From NCBI GenBank assembly GCA_003667245.1, contig RCNN01000038.1, forward strand, positions 1 through 64,000: a stretch of DNA of 64,000 bases. Direction: 5' to 3'. The stretch comes from Heterostelium multicystogenum (Eukaryota; Evosea; Eumycetozoa; Acytosteliales; Acytosteliaceae). Of this stretch, positions 12,301 to 24,701 are shown one piece after another; within the stretch, counting starts at the first letter, position 1; the number at the start of each line of letters is the position of its first letter. The translations under genes were made by a program, and so were the position numbers. Below the pieces are notes generated by a model that saw only the letters and a list, made by a program, of their open reading frames with translations, was not told the origin of the DNA and searched no databases.

Positions 12301-12724
12301 ACAACAAGAGAAGCTTACCAACTTTGACTTGAACGACGTAACCGTTTTCAGAGACAGCTCAAGAGCAAGAAAAGCAATGAAAGAGCAACTCAAGGACGAA
12401 ATTGAACTCTTCTCAGCACAGAATCTACAACCAGACCAACTTGAAGAACTTAACCAATTTAAACAATCAAAGAAAAAGAGCACCAAAACTCCAAAGAAAG
12501 GAACTATCGAAGCATTTTTATTAGAAGAAGAAAACAACGACAACGGTAATGAGGAATCCATCCAAAGTATGGAATCACAAATTTTAGAGAAACAGAGAAA
12601 GCAACAGTTGCACATGGCTTCGTTGGTCGAAGGTGTACATGGAATGGGATTAAACACAAAGAACAACCGTAATCAAAAGAAGACACCAGTGAATACCAGT
12701 ACTCTTTCCATCAAAAAGAAATAA
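9353..12724 (+). CDS. mettl17: METTL17/Rsm22-like mitoribosome small-subunit assembly factor, several frame breaks
   Basis: The core (about 10830-11870) matches the Rsm22/METTL17 family. It has VAPEEKPVITYGKGQALAYA, ETLLDYGSGPGTVIW (the class I SAM-methyltransferase motif) and the Fe-S cysteines CPHSERCPMGYNSWC, with a fourth likely Cys in MDVCSPEGDL. METTL17 binds a 4Fe-4S cluster and aids mitochondrial 28S/SSU assembly. I place the start at 9353 (MFLSRKAFQFVG) because this reads as an arginine/serine-rich mitochondrial presequence. A long acidic segment (9880-10390: EDEELEEDDELDD) and coiled-coil-like KE-rich segments flank the core, with a charged C-terminal extension. One intron lies at 11758-11819. 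Frame breaks occur near 9470, 9600, 9755, 9885, 10365, 10490, 10690, 10770, 11120 (an A8 run) and 12290. The N-terminal part (before about 10770) could be a separate gene, though spacing and the presequence favour one locus. Confidence 0.75.
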
Positions 12725-12860
12725 ATTATGTACTCATTTCTTTATTAGTTTATATAGGATTTGTATCGTTTTGTGGAATATATGAATGTTTTTGTTATAT
12801 TGAATTATGGGAATGATTGATTATATATCTCAGGAAATATAAATATATAATGAACTATTA
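12725..12860. other. Short tail-to-tail spacer
   Basis: There are 136 bases between the stops of two convergent genes. The spacer is AT-rich and contains AATAAA-like and TATAAT-like stretches on both strands, consistent with two polyadenylation sites. Nothing else was seen. Confidence 0.5.
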
Positions 12861-15800
12861 TTACAAATGTCTCATTGATAGATTTTTACTGGATGAACTT
12901 CTGGAACGGAATTTAAACTTCAAACCTTGACGTGATACATAGATCTTCTTTCTGAAGTAAACCATGAAGACTGTAATAGCTGCAGCAAGGACTACCACTG
13001 GTACTACAACGGCAACTGGAATGACCCATTTCTTCTTGTCATTTCCACTACAGCTGGTTTGCTTATCCTCAGTGAGAAGCATACTAAAGTCTGGATCCAA
13101 AATGCACTCTTGGCATTGTGGAAGACTAATTGAAATATAGGTGACAGAAGCATCACCTACCTGAGTCTCGTTTAATACTCCGGTTGAAGAGAATGCTGGA
13201 TGTCCATCTGACATTGATTGGTCGAGGAAACGTCCATACAAAATTACACCGTTACGCTCAAAAGAAAGATATTTAAGGGTGTCAGTACCTGATTTTTGTT
13301 GTGAACTACTGTTAATGTCACATGATTGAGAGTCATCGGCAGATACAGTAGTTGAGAATATAACTCTGAGGGAGTTAAGTGAACTTTGGAACTGCCATCC
13401 ACGGATAGTTACTGTTGCCTTTAGGGAATCTGGTTGATAGGTGCTGGTTACTCCTGCAAATTCGACTTGTCTCTCAACTTTACTGATTTCAATCACTGCC
13501 GAAACATTTGCACCCAAGGCTACAGTATTGTATCTGAGAATAGTTGCTTGGTCGTTTGATTTGTCTTCGCTAGTCCATACATCTGTAAGTGTTTCGGAGA
13601 TGGAAGTACCAAGATCGTTTACTTCCTGAATGGAGATCATATTGAATTTATACTCAACTCCAAGCATTTGATAGGTAGTTGCTGGCTGTTTGGTGTCTGT
13701 AAGGATAACTGGTTTAAGATCATTAGAGACTGTCTTGTAATTACAGGAGGGTCCGCTGAACTCTGGTGGACATACACAGGTACCGTTCTGGCACACACCA
13801 GAACCACATCCGTCTGGACAATCAACATTCTTTGGAGAAATATACAAGATATTTGATGACTCAAACTTGTAAGAATCAATCATGATTGTCAATTTCTTAA
13901 GTCCAGATCCACTTGGAGTGAATGTACATGTCAGATTGAAGAAATTGAGAGTTATATTGACACATGGAATACCTCCAATTAAAACTGTTATATTTTTGTT
14001 ATTGACTACTTCTGTTGTCAGAGATGTTGTCAGGAGTGTTCTGATACTGCTGGGGGTTTCGACAGGTGGTAAAATTGGTCCAGGTCCAATTGGTGGATGT
14101 GCTATATTTGCACCAAAGTTACCAAAAATAGTCAAAGTACCATCATTTTCACCAAGAGGGGCAACTGATGTTACCTTTGGATAGTATTGGGACAAAACTT
14201 GAAGAAAACATTGAACTTCCATATTTTGGGTGACTAACTGTAAAATCTACTTTACCTTGATCCAAAGCAATTTCACAATAGTATTTAGTATATTGGACCG
14301 TGATGTAACCATCACAAAGAGTATTTCCAGCTTTGAATTGAACACCATTGAAACTTCTTCCACTAATTGTTATTCCAATTTTTGAATCCAATTGAACATA
14401 TTCTACGTTTGTTATAACAGGTGCTATTTAATTATCAATGTTAGTTATAATGTTTGAAAGAATTAAGTATTTACTACTTACTCATGATTACGTAGTTGAG
14501 TATATATGTAACATCTTTTCCTAATTGGATAATTTTAGAAATGGCTGTCTCTGGAATAACTGGTTCTCTAAGTGTTTGATAACTATTATCCAGTATAAAT
14601 TAGTATACAAATCAATTTAAATCTTTTAAAACTCAATCCCATCTTACGTTATCATAGAATTTGGTTTCATAACTTCAATTCCTGGTGTTGTGTTGAAACC
14701 CCAACCAAGATTGGTACCAGTGATAGTAATTTTGTCACCGTTTCCAATTAAATATCCACTTCCTTGATTGGTATTTATGGCGCATGAAGCTTGATTAAAG
14801 GTAGCACCATCATTGAACCATGAAGCAGTATAATCCTTATAGCATGAAAAGCAACCGTCAACTGTGTTAACTTGAGTACCAACCAAATTCAACTTGGTGA
14901 CACCACACAACTCTGAAGGAATTTGCTCACCTCCATTATTCAAATTAGGAGTATTAGATGCATCAAAAGTGGAAAGATATGGATACTTGGCATTTGAAAT
15001 TTTGTCATTCAATGTTTGGATATTTTTCAAAGTCCTAATCAAATGGAATTCAATTAATATATATTATATTTGAAATTTCTGGTACCCTAAACTTCTTACA
15101 AATGTGACAATGAGCTATAATAACTTGGATTTGGCAAGACTCCTAGGTTTGTACCATCCTCAGTGCTACATTTTACGAATATATTAATATTGAAATGACC
15201 AACAATTGAGATTATATATTCCAAGTATGTAATAGTACTTACTATGACTCCAATAATGGGTTTAACAATGGGAAGAACAGAGGTTGTGATGGAGGATGTG
15301 ATGAACCCTTAACATAACTTAAAATTAATGAATGAGAGTTAATATCTTTATAAAACAATTACACATCAAAATCATATATTACATTGTTTTGATAAGTGGT
15401 GCAGATACATTTAATACATTAGGGAAAAGTTCAACATTTCCATTCTCAATGTAGCTGAAAGAAGGAAGTTAATATCTCTTTTAGTAATTTTTAGAAATCA
15501 AATATAAACCTACAAAGTTTGGAGTTTATCGAATTGAACTTGATTGAGCTTAAAGCTTGTTTGATTTGAAGCACAAATAATTGCACTATTATAATTTGTA
15601 CCAAAGAATTAATATAAGTTTCTTCTATATTATGAACAATATACTCACATTGTTTCGAGATTTGGAAGTTTAATTACGGACTGAGAATCCGAACCAATAT
15701 ACATTACCCTGATTTTTGATAATGGTTAGTTTTTGTTGGTATAATAAATACGAACATTTATAACTTACAAATTCTTTTAACTTTGGCAATGAATAGGTTT

Positions 15801-17440
15801 CCAAGTCAATATTGGTGTTTATTGAAGGTTCAAATACACTATATTAACTATTATCTGTAGAATATAAATAATAAAAAAATAGTATATGTTAGGCTAAAAC
15901 TTACAAGGTTTGGAAATTGTTTGTTGGGAAATTGGGCATATTTGAGAATAAATTATCAAATTGGAGTGTCGATCCTCTCAATACACTAGAATAGATTATC
16001 ATATTAATATGGAATAATACTTTAAAAGATGAATACATACACATTGGCAAGCTTAGGATGCTTAAAGAAGGTACTAGGCAAATTACCCCCAATGACATTA
16101 CCACCTAATTCACTATAGTTATGAATGAGATTCAATTAATAAATGGTTGACAATTGAATCAATCGGATATATAAAATACATACAGATTTTCAAGTGATGG
16201 GAAAGATGCTGAAATATCAACAGTTAATTGGTTTCCGCTTCCATTGGCTTCTTTTATACTAAATGATATTTAATTATTAATATTATGGCTGTGAAACCTG
16301 GAAACTTGATACTCTTACGTTATATTTGCCAAATTGGAGGCTGTAAATTGGTTGAGCAAACAAATAGATGGATTTTACTGGTTGTCTACCGATGATGACT
16401 CTATATTAAAAACAATTAGTGATCTATTTAAAAAGAATAAAATTAAAAACATTACAAAGATCTCAAAAAATGAAGCTTCAGCGTTGACAACAGTTGTGTA
16501 CATTCTTCTTGACTTTGGTGACCAAATTTTCAAATCTGTCTTTAGAGCTGAATTTTTGAAGTAAAAGTTAGATCCTGAATGTCATTTCATCCTTTTATAT
16601 ACTATACCAAAATCAATATCTGTGAATACAGGACCAGAAATAGTTGGATTTACTGTGGTTGAAGGGGATATAGTTGCTGATGTTACCGTGCCTCCTGATA
16701 TTGTCGTACCTGTGTTGGACTTACTGATGTTGGGCTGGCTGTTGTTGGATTGGATGATGTTGGATTAGCTGTTGTTGGGCTGTATGAAGTTGGACTGGCT
16801 GTTGTTGGACTGGATGATGTTGGATTAGCTGTTGTTGGATTAGCTGTTGTTGGATTGGCTGTTGTTGGATTGGCTGTGGTTGGATTGGCTGTGGTTGGAT
16901 TGGCTGTTGTTGGGTTAGCAGTGGTTGGGTTAGCAGTGGTTGGATTAGCAGTGGTATCAGTAGTGCTACTAGATGATATAGCTGGCATGGATGTAGGTCC
17001 AGAAGTGAAGCCTATAGGTGTAGTTGTCAAGCCTATAGGGGTAGTTGTTACACCTATAGCTATTGGTAAGGTGGTGGTGGTGGTGGAAGTAGGTGAGGTA
17101 GTGGGATTGGAAGTGGTTGAAGTGGTTGAAGTGGTCGAAGTGGTTGAAGTGGTCGAACCACCAGATGAACTTGGTGAGGATGCATCTAGGTATCTAATAT
17201 TTTCATATTCCGAAAAAACAAATGAATATTAGATAGAAATTAATATATTTTTGATACTTACATTCCGACAACATTTCCATTCTCGCATTTTAATGAAGGA
17301 TGATTACAATTTGGGGTAGAACCAAAGTTTACACCATAATGAGAACCAATCACAGTAATGGCATCCCAATCTGATTGAGCGTTCGATAACGATGCAATCG
17401 AAACAAGGAAAACTAGTATTATCCAAAGTTTGGACTGCAT
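12861..17440 (-). CDS. Mucin-LRR-TIG-EGF transmembrane surface protein (ComC-like), many exons
   Basis: Exon 1 (17440 to about 17260) encodes a signal peptide (MQSKLWIILVFLVSIASLSNA). The next exon is Ser/Thr/Pro-rich, with STTSTT runs and a 15-unit TTANP-type array. From about 16610 to 14650 there is a string of short exons of roughly 60-130 nt, separated by 50-100 nt introns, encoding leucine-rich-repeat-like segments (HLTLKNIQTLND is one join). Next come a TIG exon (VITNVEYVQLDSKIGITISG), further TIG sequence (VTSVAPLGENDGTLTIFG) and an EGF-like module (CQNGTCVCPPEFSGPSC). A roughly 200-residue beta-rich domain follows, like the ComC 'supersandwich' domain. The protein ends with one transmembrane helix (WVIPVAVVVPVVVLAAAITV) and a basic Ser-rich tail. 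Frame breaks lie near 14175 and 16705. This is probably a cell-surface receptor or adhesin; its ligand is unknown. Confidence 0.75.
16728..16956 (-). repeat. 15-nt coding minisatellite (TTANP-type units)
   Basis: About 15 tandem five-residue units are read on the minus strand. Eight are TTANP in a row, followed by variants such as TSSSP, TTASP and TSYSP. They lie in the mucin-like stalk of the LRR-TIG gene. The units are rich in O-glycosylation acceptors. The pure 5' block next to degenerate 3' units suggests recent expansion at one end. Confidence 0.85.
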
Positions 17441-19288
17441 TTTTAAATATCAATCCTGAAAAAAATAAAAGCTAATGAACAATTGACTGCTACTTCTTAT
17501 CTTTTGCTATGTGTCGTATCTTGGTGTCGGAAACACAATATTTTCTAATTCAAAATGTATTAGATTCTATCGATAAAGATCTATCTAGGATAAAGTAAAT
17601 AAGTAGATCAGTGCTGTTTCTATTTATTTGTTGTTACTGTACTGATTGATTGTAATTGAATTGTTTATAGTAGGAGTGACCGTTGATGGTTGTTTTTGTT
17701 TTACCCAGCATCGTAACTCAAAATCTCTTAAAATTGTTTAAAAATAACTTGAAATTTGCTTGCTGGGCATACCAATAATATCGAAGGGGACCTTAAAGAA
17801 TTGATTGAATCAACAACCCGTTGATCAAAATTAAAATCGAAAAAATATTTGTTTTTATTTGGTGAGAGTTGAACGAAAAGCTATTGGGCGCTGATCCCCC
17901 CAAATTTCTGATCTACTTTTAGACAGCATAACCACAATGAAACCTTGAATTTTTTTTCTTGCTCGAATTTAACCGATCTTGAAGACCTCTCCAAAGAGAA
18001 GTATAATTTCAAGCTACACAAAGCAGCTGATAGATTGATTGATAATAAAGAAATCCAATTTCATAAAGATCATTAAGGTTTATCTCATTTTCTTTTAAAT
18101 ATTATTAGATTTTACTTTTGACAAGACTTCTGTTTCCTTCTTTGAATATAATTTTATCTAGATTCGAAACAATATATAATTGTAACCTATTTGTCGTCGT
18201 TGATCACCGACAAAGATAAAGTCGACAATGACAAACTGGTTCCGAGTCTTTGGATGAGAGAGAATTAGATAATTACAAACAATAGTATAAATAATATTAT
18301 ATCTTAGAATCAAACAATTTGGTGAATGATATGAAGCTGATCATATGGTTGGTGACCTACCATTTAGACAATTCAAATTTATTAAATTTAAATGAAAGGA
18401 CCAAGATATGTGTCAGTGAACCATGTTAGGGTCACACAGCCACCATTGAATGAATTAAAATCAAATCGTATGAATATGGAGGCAAAATCATGTTTGAAAC
18501 AAATTTGTGTGACTGTCACTCCAATCACAAACACAAAATTAAAAATGATTTTTTTAAACAAAAAAATTTTCACACACCTTATTAATAATAATTGACAGTT
18601 TTTTTTTTTTTTTTGAAAATTTGTTTTAGGCACACAATCACTCATATCGCTAACAATTTTTATAACTTTATAATTAATCATACACACCATCCATATAATA
18701 TATACATTTTTATCACACACAACATCAACAACAAACAGATCAAATCAAACCAAATTCAATCAAAATATATACTATATTATATTATTGATTGATTTATTGA
18801 TTGATTGATTTTTGAAAGAATAAAACATTATCACAATATACCACTTAAATATATATATTATATAACTACATAAAACAACTATAACAGCTGCAACCACAAC
18901 AACAACAACAGCTGTTTGCTACTGCAATAATTAATAAGTTAGAGAATATATAACATAAATTAATATTTGCGTATTTAAAAATAAAGAGAGTGACTGGTAT
19001 TCGAGTGCAACACAATAACAGCAGCAACAACCAAAACCTCATCATTTTCATTTAACGCCAATAAATTAATATTCATTAATAGCAATTAATATATAGTTAA
19101 TTAGTTAGTTAGATAGTTAGTTACTGCAGTAATTTGCTTTTCTAGCATTGTAATATTGTTGTGTTGTAAATTGTAGGCATCCATCAATCATCAAAATAGA
19201 AAAAAACTAATATATCAGTCAAACAGAGTTGATTAAATTTACTAAATATAGTAGTACTATAATTATAAATAGATAGACAGGATTAAGA
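17441..19288. other. Divergent intergenic region with possible gene remnant
   Basis: This lies between the LRR-TIG gene (minus) and the kinase gene (plus). It is mostly AT-rich, with a T12 run near 18600-18614, ACACA and ATTGATTG repeats near 18780-18812, and CAACAACAA near 18895-18910. A 38-codon peptide-like stretch at 17960-18076 (plus; NLTDLEDLSKEKYNFKLHKA) lacks a start and may be a relic. The kinase promoter should lie at the right end. Confidence 0.4.
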
Positions 19289-20719
19289 ATGGGTGCATGT
19301 TGTGGAAAAGAGGCAAAGCCTGAAAGAGAAAATCCAAAGGCAACTGCAAATACAAGTGAACCAGTCACAAAGACTGCTGAAGTAAGAGCCGAGGAAAAGA
19401 TATCTTCTGCTCGTAAGTATAGTTTGACCATTGTACAACTATCAGGGACCCAAATCAAATAGCTAATTAACCACACTTCATCATCATCATCAAACAGAGG
19501 ATATCTCCATTGGAAATGTAGAGGATAGTTATGTTGTTGGAAAAGAACTTGGAAGGTATGAACGACGATCATTTAGCATAGTACAGCAGCAACAGCTTCT
19601 TCAACAATGATTTGAAAGATGCTACTACACTACTACTATTGCTTCAGCAGCAGAGATTGTAGAGTTATACATATTAACAAGTGATATCATTCATTATTAT
19701 TATTATTTAGAGGTGCATTCTCAGTGGTTCGTGAAGGTACAAAGAAAGTAGGCAATGAAAAGGTTGCTTTGAAATATATCGAAAAGAAATTTGTAAAGAA
19801 GAAGCACATCGAGCAATTAAGAAGAGAGATTGATATCATGAAGAAGGTTAATCATCCAAACGTTTTGGCCCTTAAAGAGATCTTTGAGAGCGATACCCAT
19901 TTGACTTTGGTTATGGAGTTGTATGTATTGGCGTGCTCAAATTTGTTTGTTGTCAAGTACAATCGAATATTAATTGCGTCTTCTTCTTCTTGTTGATGTT
20001 GTTGATGATTACAGGGTAACAGGTGGTGAGTTGTTCTATAAGATTGTAGAGAGAGGATCATTCACAGAGAAGGATGCACGTAATGTTGTAAGACAAGTTT
20101 GTGCTGGTGTCGAGTATCTCCACTCGCAAGGTATTGCCCACAGAGATTTGAAGCCAGAGAATCTCTTGTGCTCGGGTGACGGTGACGACATGACCATCAA
20201 GATTGCCGATTTCGGTTTGAGCAAGATCTTCGGTGGTGGTGAGCAATTGGAGACCAGCTGTGGTACTCCAGATTATGTTGCACCAGAGGTGTTGACTGGT
20301 GGCAGCTACGACAATGCAGTCGACATGTGGTCCATCGGTGTCATCACATATATTCTATTGTGCGGTTTCCCACCATTCTATGCATCAAGTCAGAATCTAT
20401 TGTTTGAAAAGATCTTGACTGCTGACTATGACTTCCCAGAGCCAGAGTGGACCCACGTCTCAGAGTCTGGTAAGTAGTTTGAGCACTCAGCCAACGTCAA
20501 CGTTGTTACTAACTCTTACATCTTAAATATCTTAAAGCCAAATCATTTATTAGAGCATTGATTGTCAAAGACCCCGAACAAAGATATACAGCCAAGAGAT
20601 GTCTAGAGGATGCTTGGATCACTGGATCCGATATCAACCAAACCGATCTCCACAGCCACTTCGCTGAGAAGATGAAGAAATATAATGACCAAAGAAGAAA
20701 TGCACAACCAACTATGTAA
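19289..20719 (+). CDS. CaMK-family Ser/Thr kinase, MLCK-like, N-myristoyl motif
   Basis: There are five exons: 19289-19412, 19498-19555, 19711-19920, 20015-20469 and 20538-20719. They sum to an intact 342-residue frame. The N terminus MGACCGKE fits N-myristoylation at Gly2 with neighbouring palmitoylatable cysteines, so membrane attachment is inferred. The kinase motifs are complete: glycine loop ELGRGAFSVV, VALKYIEK lysine, HRDLKPEN, DFGLSKIF, activation segment TSCGTPDYVAPE and VDMWSIGVITYILLCGFPPF. This is closest to the dictyostelid myosin-light-chain-kinase and CaMKI group. The tail after the kinase core is only about 35 residues and has no obvious calmodulin-binding helix, as in Dictyostelium MLCK-A, so it may not be directly Ca2+/calmodulin controlled. 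Myosin regulatory light chain is one possible substrate, inferred from the family. Confidence 0.88.
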
Positions 20720-20941
20720 ATTTAATCAATCGGATCTCAAATTAATAAACTACTACTATCAATTAAGTAATCGCACAATCATAATAATAATAATAATCAA
20801 TAAACTATTTTCAAAAAAAATACAAAAAAAACACTTATAACATCACTTGTGTGTGAAGATCTTTGAAAAATAAAACTTATTGTCCGTCAGCAGTCAGTGT
20901 TTTATTACATCATCCTATATTTATATTAAAGACAACTAACT
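20720..20941. other. Short tandem spacer
   Basis: This holds the 3' end of the kinase gene and the promoter of the THOC1 gene. It is AT-rich with an A8 run and a (TAA)n stretch. No gene was seen. Confidence 0.5.
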
Positions 20942-22980
20942 ATGAGTTCAACACCACCTGCAACATCAACTGCAGTTGCACCCAATGTCATAAATATTAA
21001 ACCTACTGATCTGAAGCCTCTCTTCTCAGTATGTACTTACATAAAGTCTCAGTAACAGATAGATAGATAGAAAAAGTTTGACTAACTTTATCGTCTTTGA
21101 TTGGTCGATCGCTTATAGGATGTAATAAACACTATACTTACTAAAGATGTACCTGTAGAATCAATAAAACCAGCAATAAAAGAATCACTGGAAAAACACT
21201 TACCTCTGTTCGATCAATCCAAAGTTACAACTGATCTACAGCAATCGGAATGGAGATCAAATGTAGAATTACCTTTAAGACAGAATTTGAATAGTTTATT
21301 TGTAAGTAATGTTGGTTATCTTAAACTTGATTTGTTTGGTTGGCTAATACTTGGCTCCTCTAGAAACAAGATACAATTAAAAATGAAAAGATCGAGCAGT
21401 TTATACAGCTAGCTATTTATATCTATGAACTTGGTTATGTTGATGCAACCTATGTGTTGTATTTGTTTTGAAGATTTGTTTGAAAGTAGATCGATCAGTG
21501 ATTCGATTGAGCTGTTCTCACTCATGGAGTCACGAGTGGAATTCTTCTCTCAAGATGCATTTGGAAGTGGTCGTGCAAAGAAACAGCTTCTCAAGTTGTG
21601 TAACGATCTTCTGAGACGTCTCAGCAAGTCAACCAACCCTGAGCCATGTGGTCGCATTTTGATTTTCATGGCTTATCTCATCCCAATGTCAGATCCATCT
21701 GGAATCAACTCGAAATCCATCAACAATGACGAACATTCAAACTCTATAGAGCTGCTACTCAAGCAGCAAGATCAACCAAACGACGAAAACAGCACTGGTG
21801 GCACAGTTGATCTTAATTTCTATAAACAATTCTGGTCTCTTCAGTCCTATTTCCACAATCCATATCAACTTGTCAACAATGTACCATCCTCTGGATTCAT
21901 TGTTGCTGCTAATGCATCTGTATCTATAAACAAAGACAAATGGAATCATTTCACACAGGCAGTAGATTTGGTGCTGACCACATTTGCTACACATATCAAC
22001 TTGGACGAATTGGAAGCATTACCAAAACAACACTACTTTACAAAGTACTTGAATGGCAGCAATCTAATGAAGCTACAGCTGAAAGATGCAATCTTTAGAA
22101 GAAATATCCTTACGCAACTCTTATTTACATTCCAATTCCTCGAGATAACAATTCAAAAGAATCCATCACTATTTTCCGAAGAACATGTAACTATTGCATA
22201 TATATGACAACTTAAACTTGGAAACTAACCTAGGGACTATCAACCTCTTGAATAGAAACAAACAATACAAAATCAAACATTGAGAGCATTTAAAATATTA
22301 TCACAGACACAACCAAATGGCGCACATTTTGCAGAGTGCCTATCAAGTATACTTAAAAGAGAGACCAATTGGATCTCATGGAAGAGAGACAACGCATGTA
22401 AATCATTTGAAAGACCAAGCTGTCAACCAATCGTCGTTAAGAAGAGAAAGGTCAAGAAGGCGTCCACCTCAAAGGTGACAATGGGAAATGCAGAACTCTC
22501 GAGACTTTGGAATATATCGAATGATAATCACGAATTTTTGAAGCAAGAGATTAAACTATCGCTGGACTCCTACTTGGAGCCTTTGAAAGAAGAGTTGGAG
22601 CAACAAGAGGTCGAAGCAAGACTCAAAGTGGAAAAAGAGGAGAGACTCAAGGTGAAAGAAGCCAAGCGAAGAGAAGACCGTTTGAAGCGTGAAGAAGAAC
22701 TTGCTGAAAAGAAAAGAAAGAATCCAAACTATGTAATGACCGAGGAAGACGAAGAGCCAATCGTCATCGACTCTGACGAGCTCGAGGATCTGGACGACCC
22801 ACAACCACTTTTAAAAGATGATCAGATGTATATTTGGAAAACAATGAGACTAATGTCAAGAAAGAGATTGGATTGCTTTAGATCATCCGAAAACAAATGA
22901 ACGTAGATGAAATTATCCAATCCTACTATAAGGACGACGAACAACTAGCAACAACATCCTCACCAAAAATGACAAATTAA
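20942..22980 (+). CDS. thoc1: THO complex subunit 1 (THOC1/Hpr1-like), frame-broken
   Basis: Exons are 20942-21028, 21119-21301 and 21364-22980. The body reads like THOC1: FIQLAIYIYELGYVDATYVL, VEFFSQDAFGSGRAKKQLLK, LLRRLSKSTNPEPCGRILIF, YKQFWSLQSYFHNPYQL and ILKRETNWISWKRDNAC. A charged helical tail follows with EERLKVKEAKRREDRLKREE and the acidic EEDEEPIVIDSDELEDLDD. THOC1 is a core subunit of THO/TREX, which couples transcription to mRNP packaging and nuclear export. The frame breaks near 21470 (a T4 run), 22210, 22270 and 22865. The total coding length is a multiple of three (about 628 residues), consistent with compensating small indels. The stop at 22978-22980 belongs to the frame with a plausible C terminus (NVDEIIQSYYKDDEQ). 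Confidence 0.83.
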
Positions 22981-23190
22981 AGCTATTCTATTGTTTTTTT
23001 TATGGTCACAAGCCAATTTGATTTTAAGTCTTTTTATGAAAAATCTGATGCCATTTCTGGGTGTAATTACTTTTGCATACATGTGAATTGATCAACCAAT
23101 TTGATCATTATTTAAAAAACTAATATATATATATATATATATTAAGCAACTGACTGATTGTGTGTGAATAGATATAATTAATCATCAAAC
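22981..23190. other. Short tandem spacer with (TA)n
   Basis: This is an AT-rich spacer with a T9 run and a (TA)n tract near 23123-23142, just upstream of the COMMD10 start. It probably combines a polyadenylation region and a promoter. Confidence 0.5.
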
Positions 23191-24046
23191 ATGTCAGCTA
23201 CAGATATATTTACAACTACATCAACAAAGTATGATATTCTTATTGGTTAATAGATTGATCAACAACAATGATTATTAATGACAGCCATACACAATTAACT
23301 ATCTATTAGGTTCAATGATTCATTGGTATTGATAAATAGATTGGATGCTTCAAAGTTCCCTAGAATATTGGCAAGAATCGTTCAAAAGATTGGCTGTGAT
23401 AAGGTTAGTGTTAAACAGAGATGATAGGACCTAACGATTATTATTAACACTATACTATGATGATACATAGAGTGAAAGAATATTCACAGAGACAGAAGAG
23501 GAACAGCTACAAGGAGTTTTGGGATTGGCTGCATATGAATTGAAACAAATCATTGAGGCTTGCTCTTTCATTTTCGAACAAACAGCATATTATGCATTGT
23601 CTCCCAACAGCTTGATTGCTCAACTACAAAAGACAACATTGCAAAACGACAAGATCTCTGCTTTCCAAACTGTATGGACTGAAAATGCTGAAGCCACACT
23701 ACAACAACTTAGAACAAAATCTATCGCACCTCTGGTATTGGGTGACATTGGTTGGAGATTCCACTTGCAAATGTCACAATCATCTATGAGTAAAATTAAA
23801 CAGCCATCTGCTATTTTCGAATTTGATCTAAAGTCTGATGTAAGTTGTGCCTACTCTTCTTGAATGCAAGTAACTAACTAACTAACTAACCTTAATCCCA
23901 TACCCATACTATCAACAAATCGATCTTCCTATATATAACAGTCAAAGAAAGATGAAAAGATGATATTAGAGTTCAACAAAGAAAAGCTTCAAGACTTCTT
24001 TTTGCAATTGGAATTAGTTCAAGCCAAATTAGATTCATTAGCATAA
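23191..24046 (+). CDS. commd10: COMM domain-containing protein 10
   Basis: Exons 23191-23228, 23310-23403, 23471-23839 and 23942-24046 join in frame to give 201 residues, the usual COMMD10 length. The N-terminal helical domain has NDSLVLINRLDASKFPRILA and the COMM domain has PLVLGDIGWRFHLQMSQSSM, AIFEFDL and a final helix (LQDFFLQLELVQAKLDSLA). COMMD10 is one of ten COMMD subunits of the Commander complex, which with the CCC and Retriever parts recycles membrane cargo from endosomes. Dictyostelium is known to have the full COMMD set. The reading frame is intact with no odd features. Confidence 0.92.
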
Positions 24047-24701
24047 TAGATCATCAAATATTTAACATCACTCACTACAATCTAAACATCACCAACCCAA
24101 ATCAAGACCTCGACAACTAACTTTAAACTATCATCAAAAACAACAATCGAAAGAAATCAGATAAATAAAACATCTTATCTTTGTATCATATGAATAAATC
24201 AATCACAAGTGAAGCGACTAATCACATTGACGACGACTCAACCTCAGCATTTAACTTTTGATTATTCAAATACCATTACCAACCAATATCTTTCCAAATG
24301 ATGTGACCAATCATAAATATCTACCTTATATTGATGTAAAACTACTTTAACATTCTATTTTAGTTTTAGATTTGTTCTTCATTGGGATATCCCAATGGGG
24401 TAGCACCGAAATCAATTTGGAAATTTCTTTGCACTAGCCCTGGAAGCCCACCACCATAAGATTCAATTACCATCAAAAATATCAACACTGTTTTACAGGT
24501 TAAAAAATTAAAATTTATTAAAAATTAATAATAATAAGATGCTTGAATTGTTGCATTGATCCAAACTTACGAAAAACTATGCACCAGTGGGATATTTTTT
24601 ACTGATGACTCCTCTTTCTTTGCAATTACAATTTCTTTTTTGATCAAACCTAGATATTTATTATTCTTATTATTTATTTGTTTAAGTATACTTCAAGTAG
24701 A
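24047..24701. other. Intergenic with a perfect 16-nt palindrome
   Basis: This spacer precedes the serine hydrolase gene. It holds a perfect 16-base palindrome at 24381-24396 (ATTGGGATATCCCAAT), a G/C-richer patch (24390-24470) and a (TAA)n stretch near 24525. No ORF of note. The palindrome may be a binding site for a dimeric factor. Confidence 0.5.

Noticed and set aside
16750..17232. 160-residue Val/Gly-rich plus-strand ORF (VGLAVVGL repeats)
   Set aside because: It is the antisense reading of the TTANP mucin repeat.
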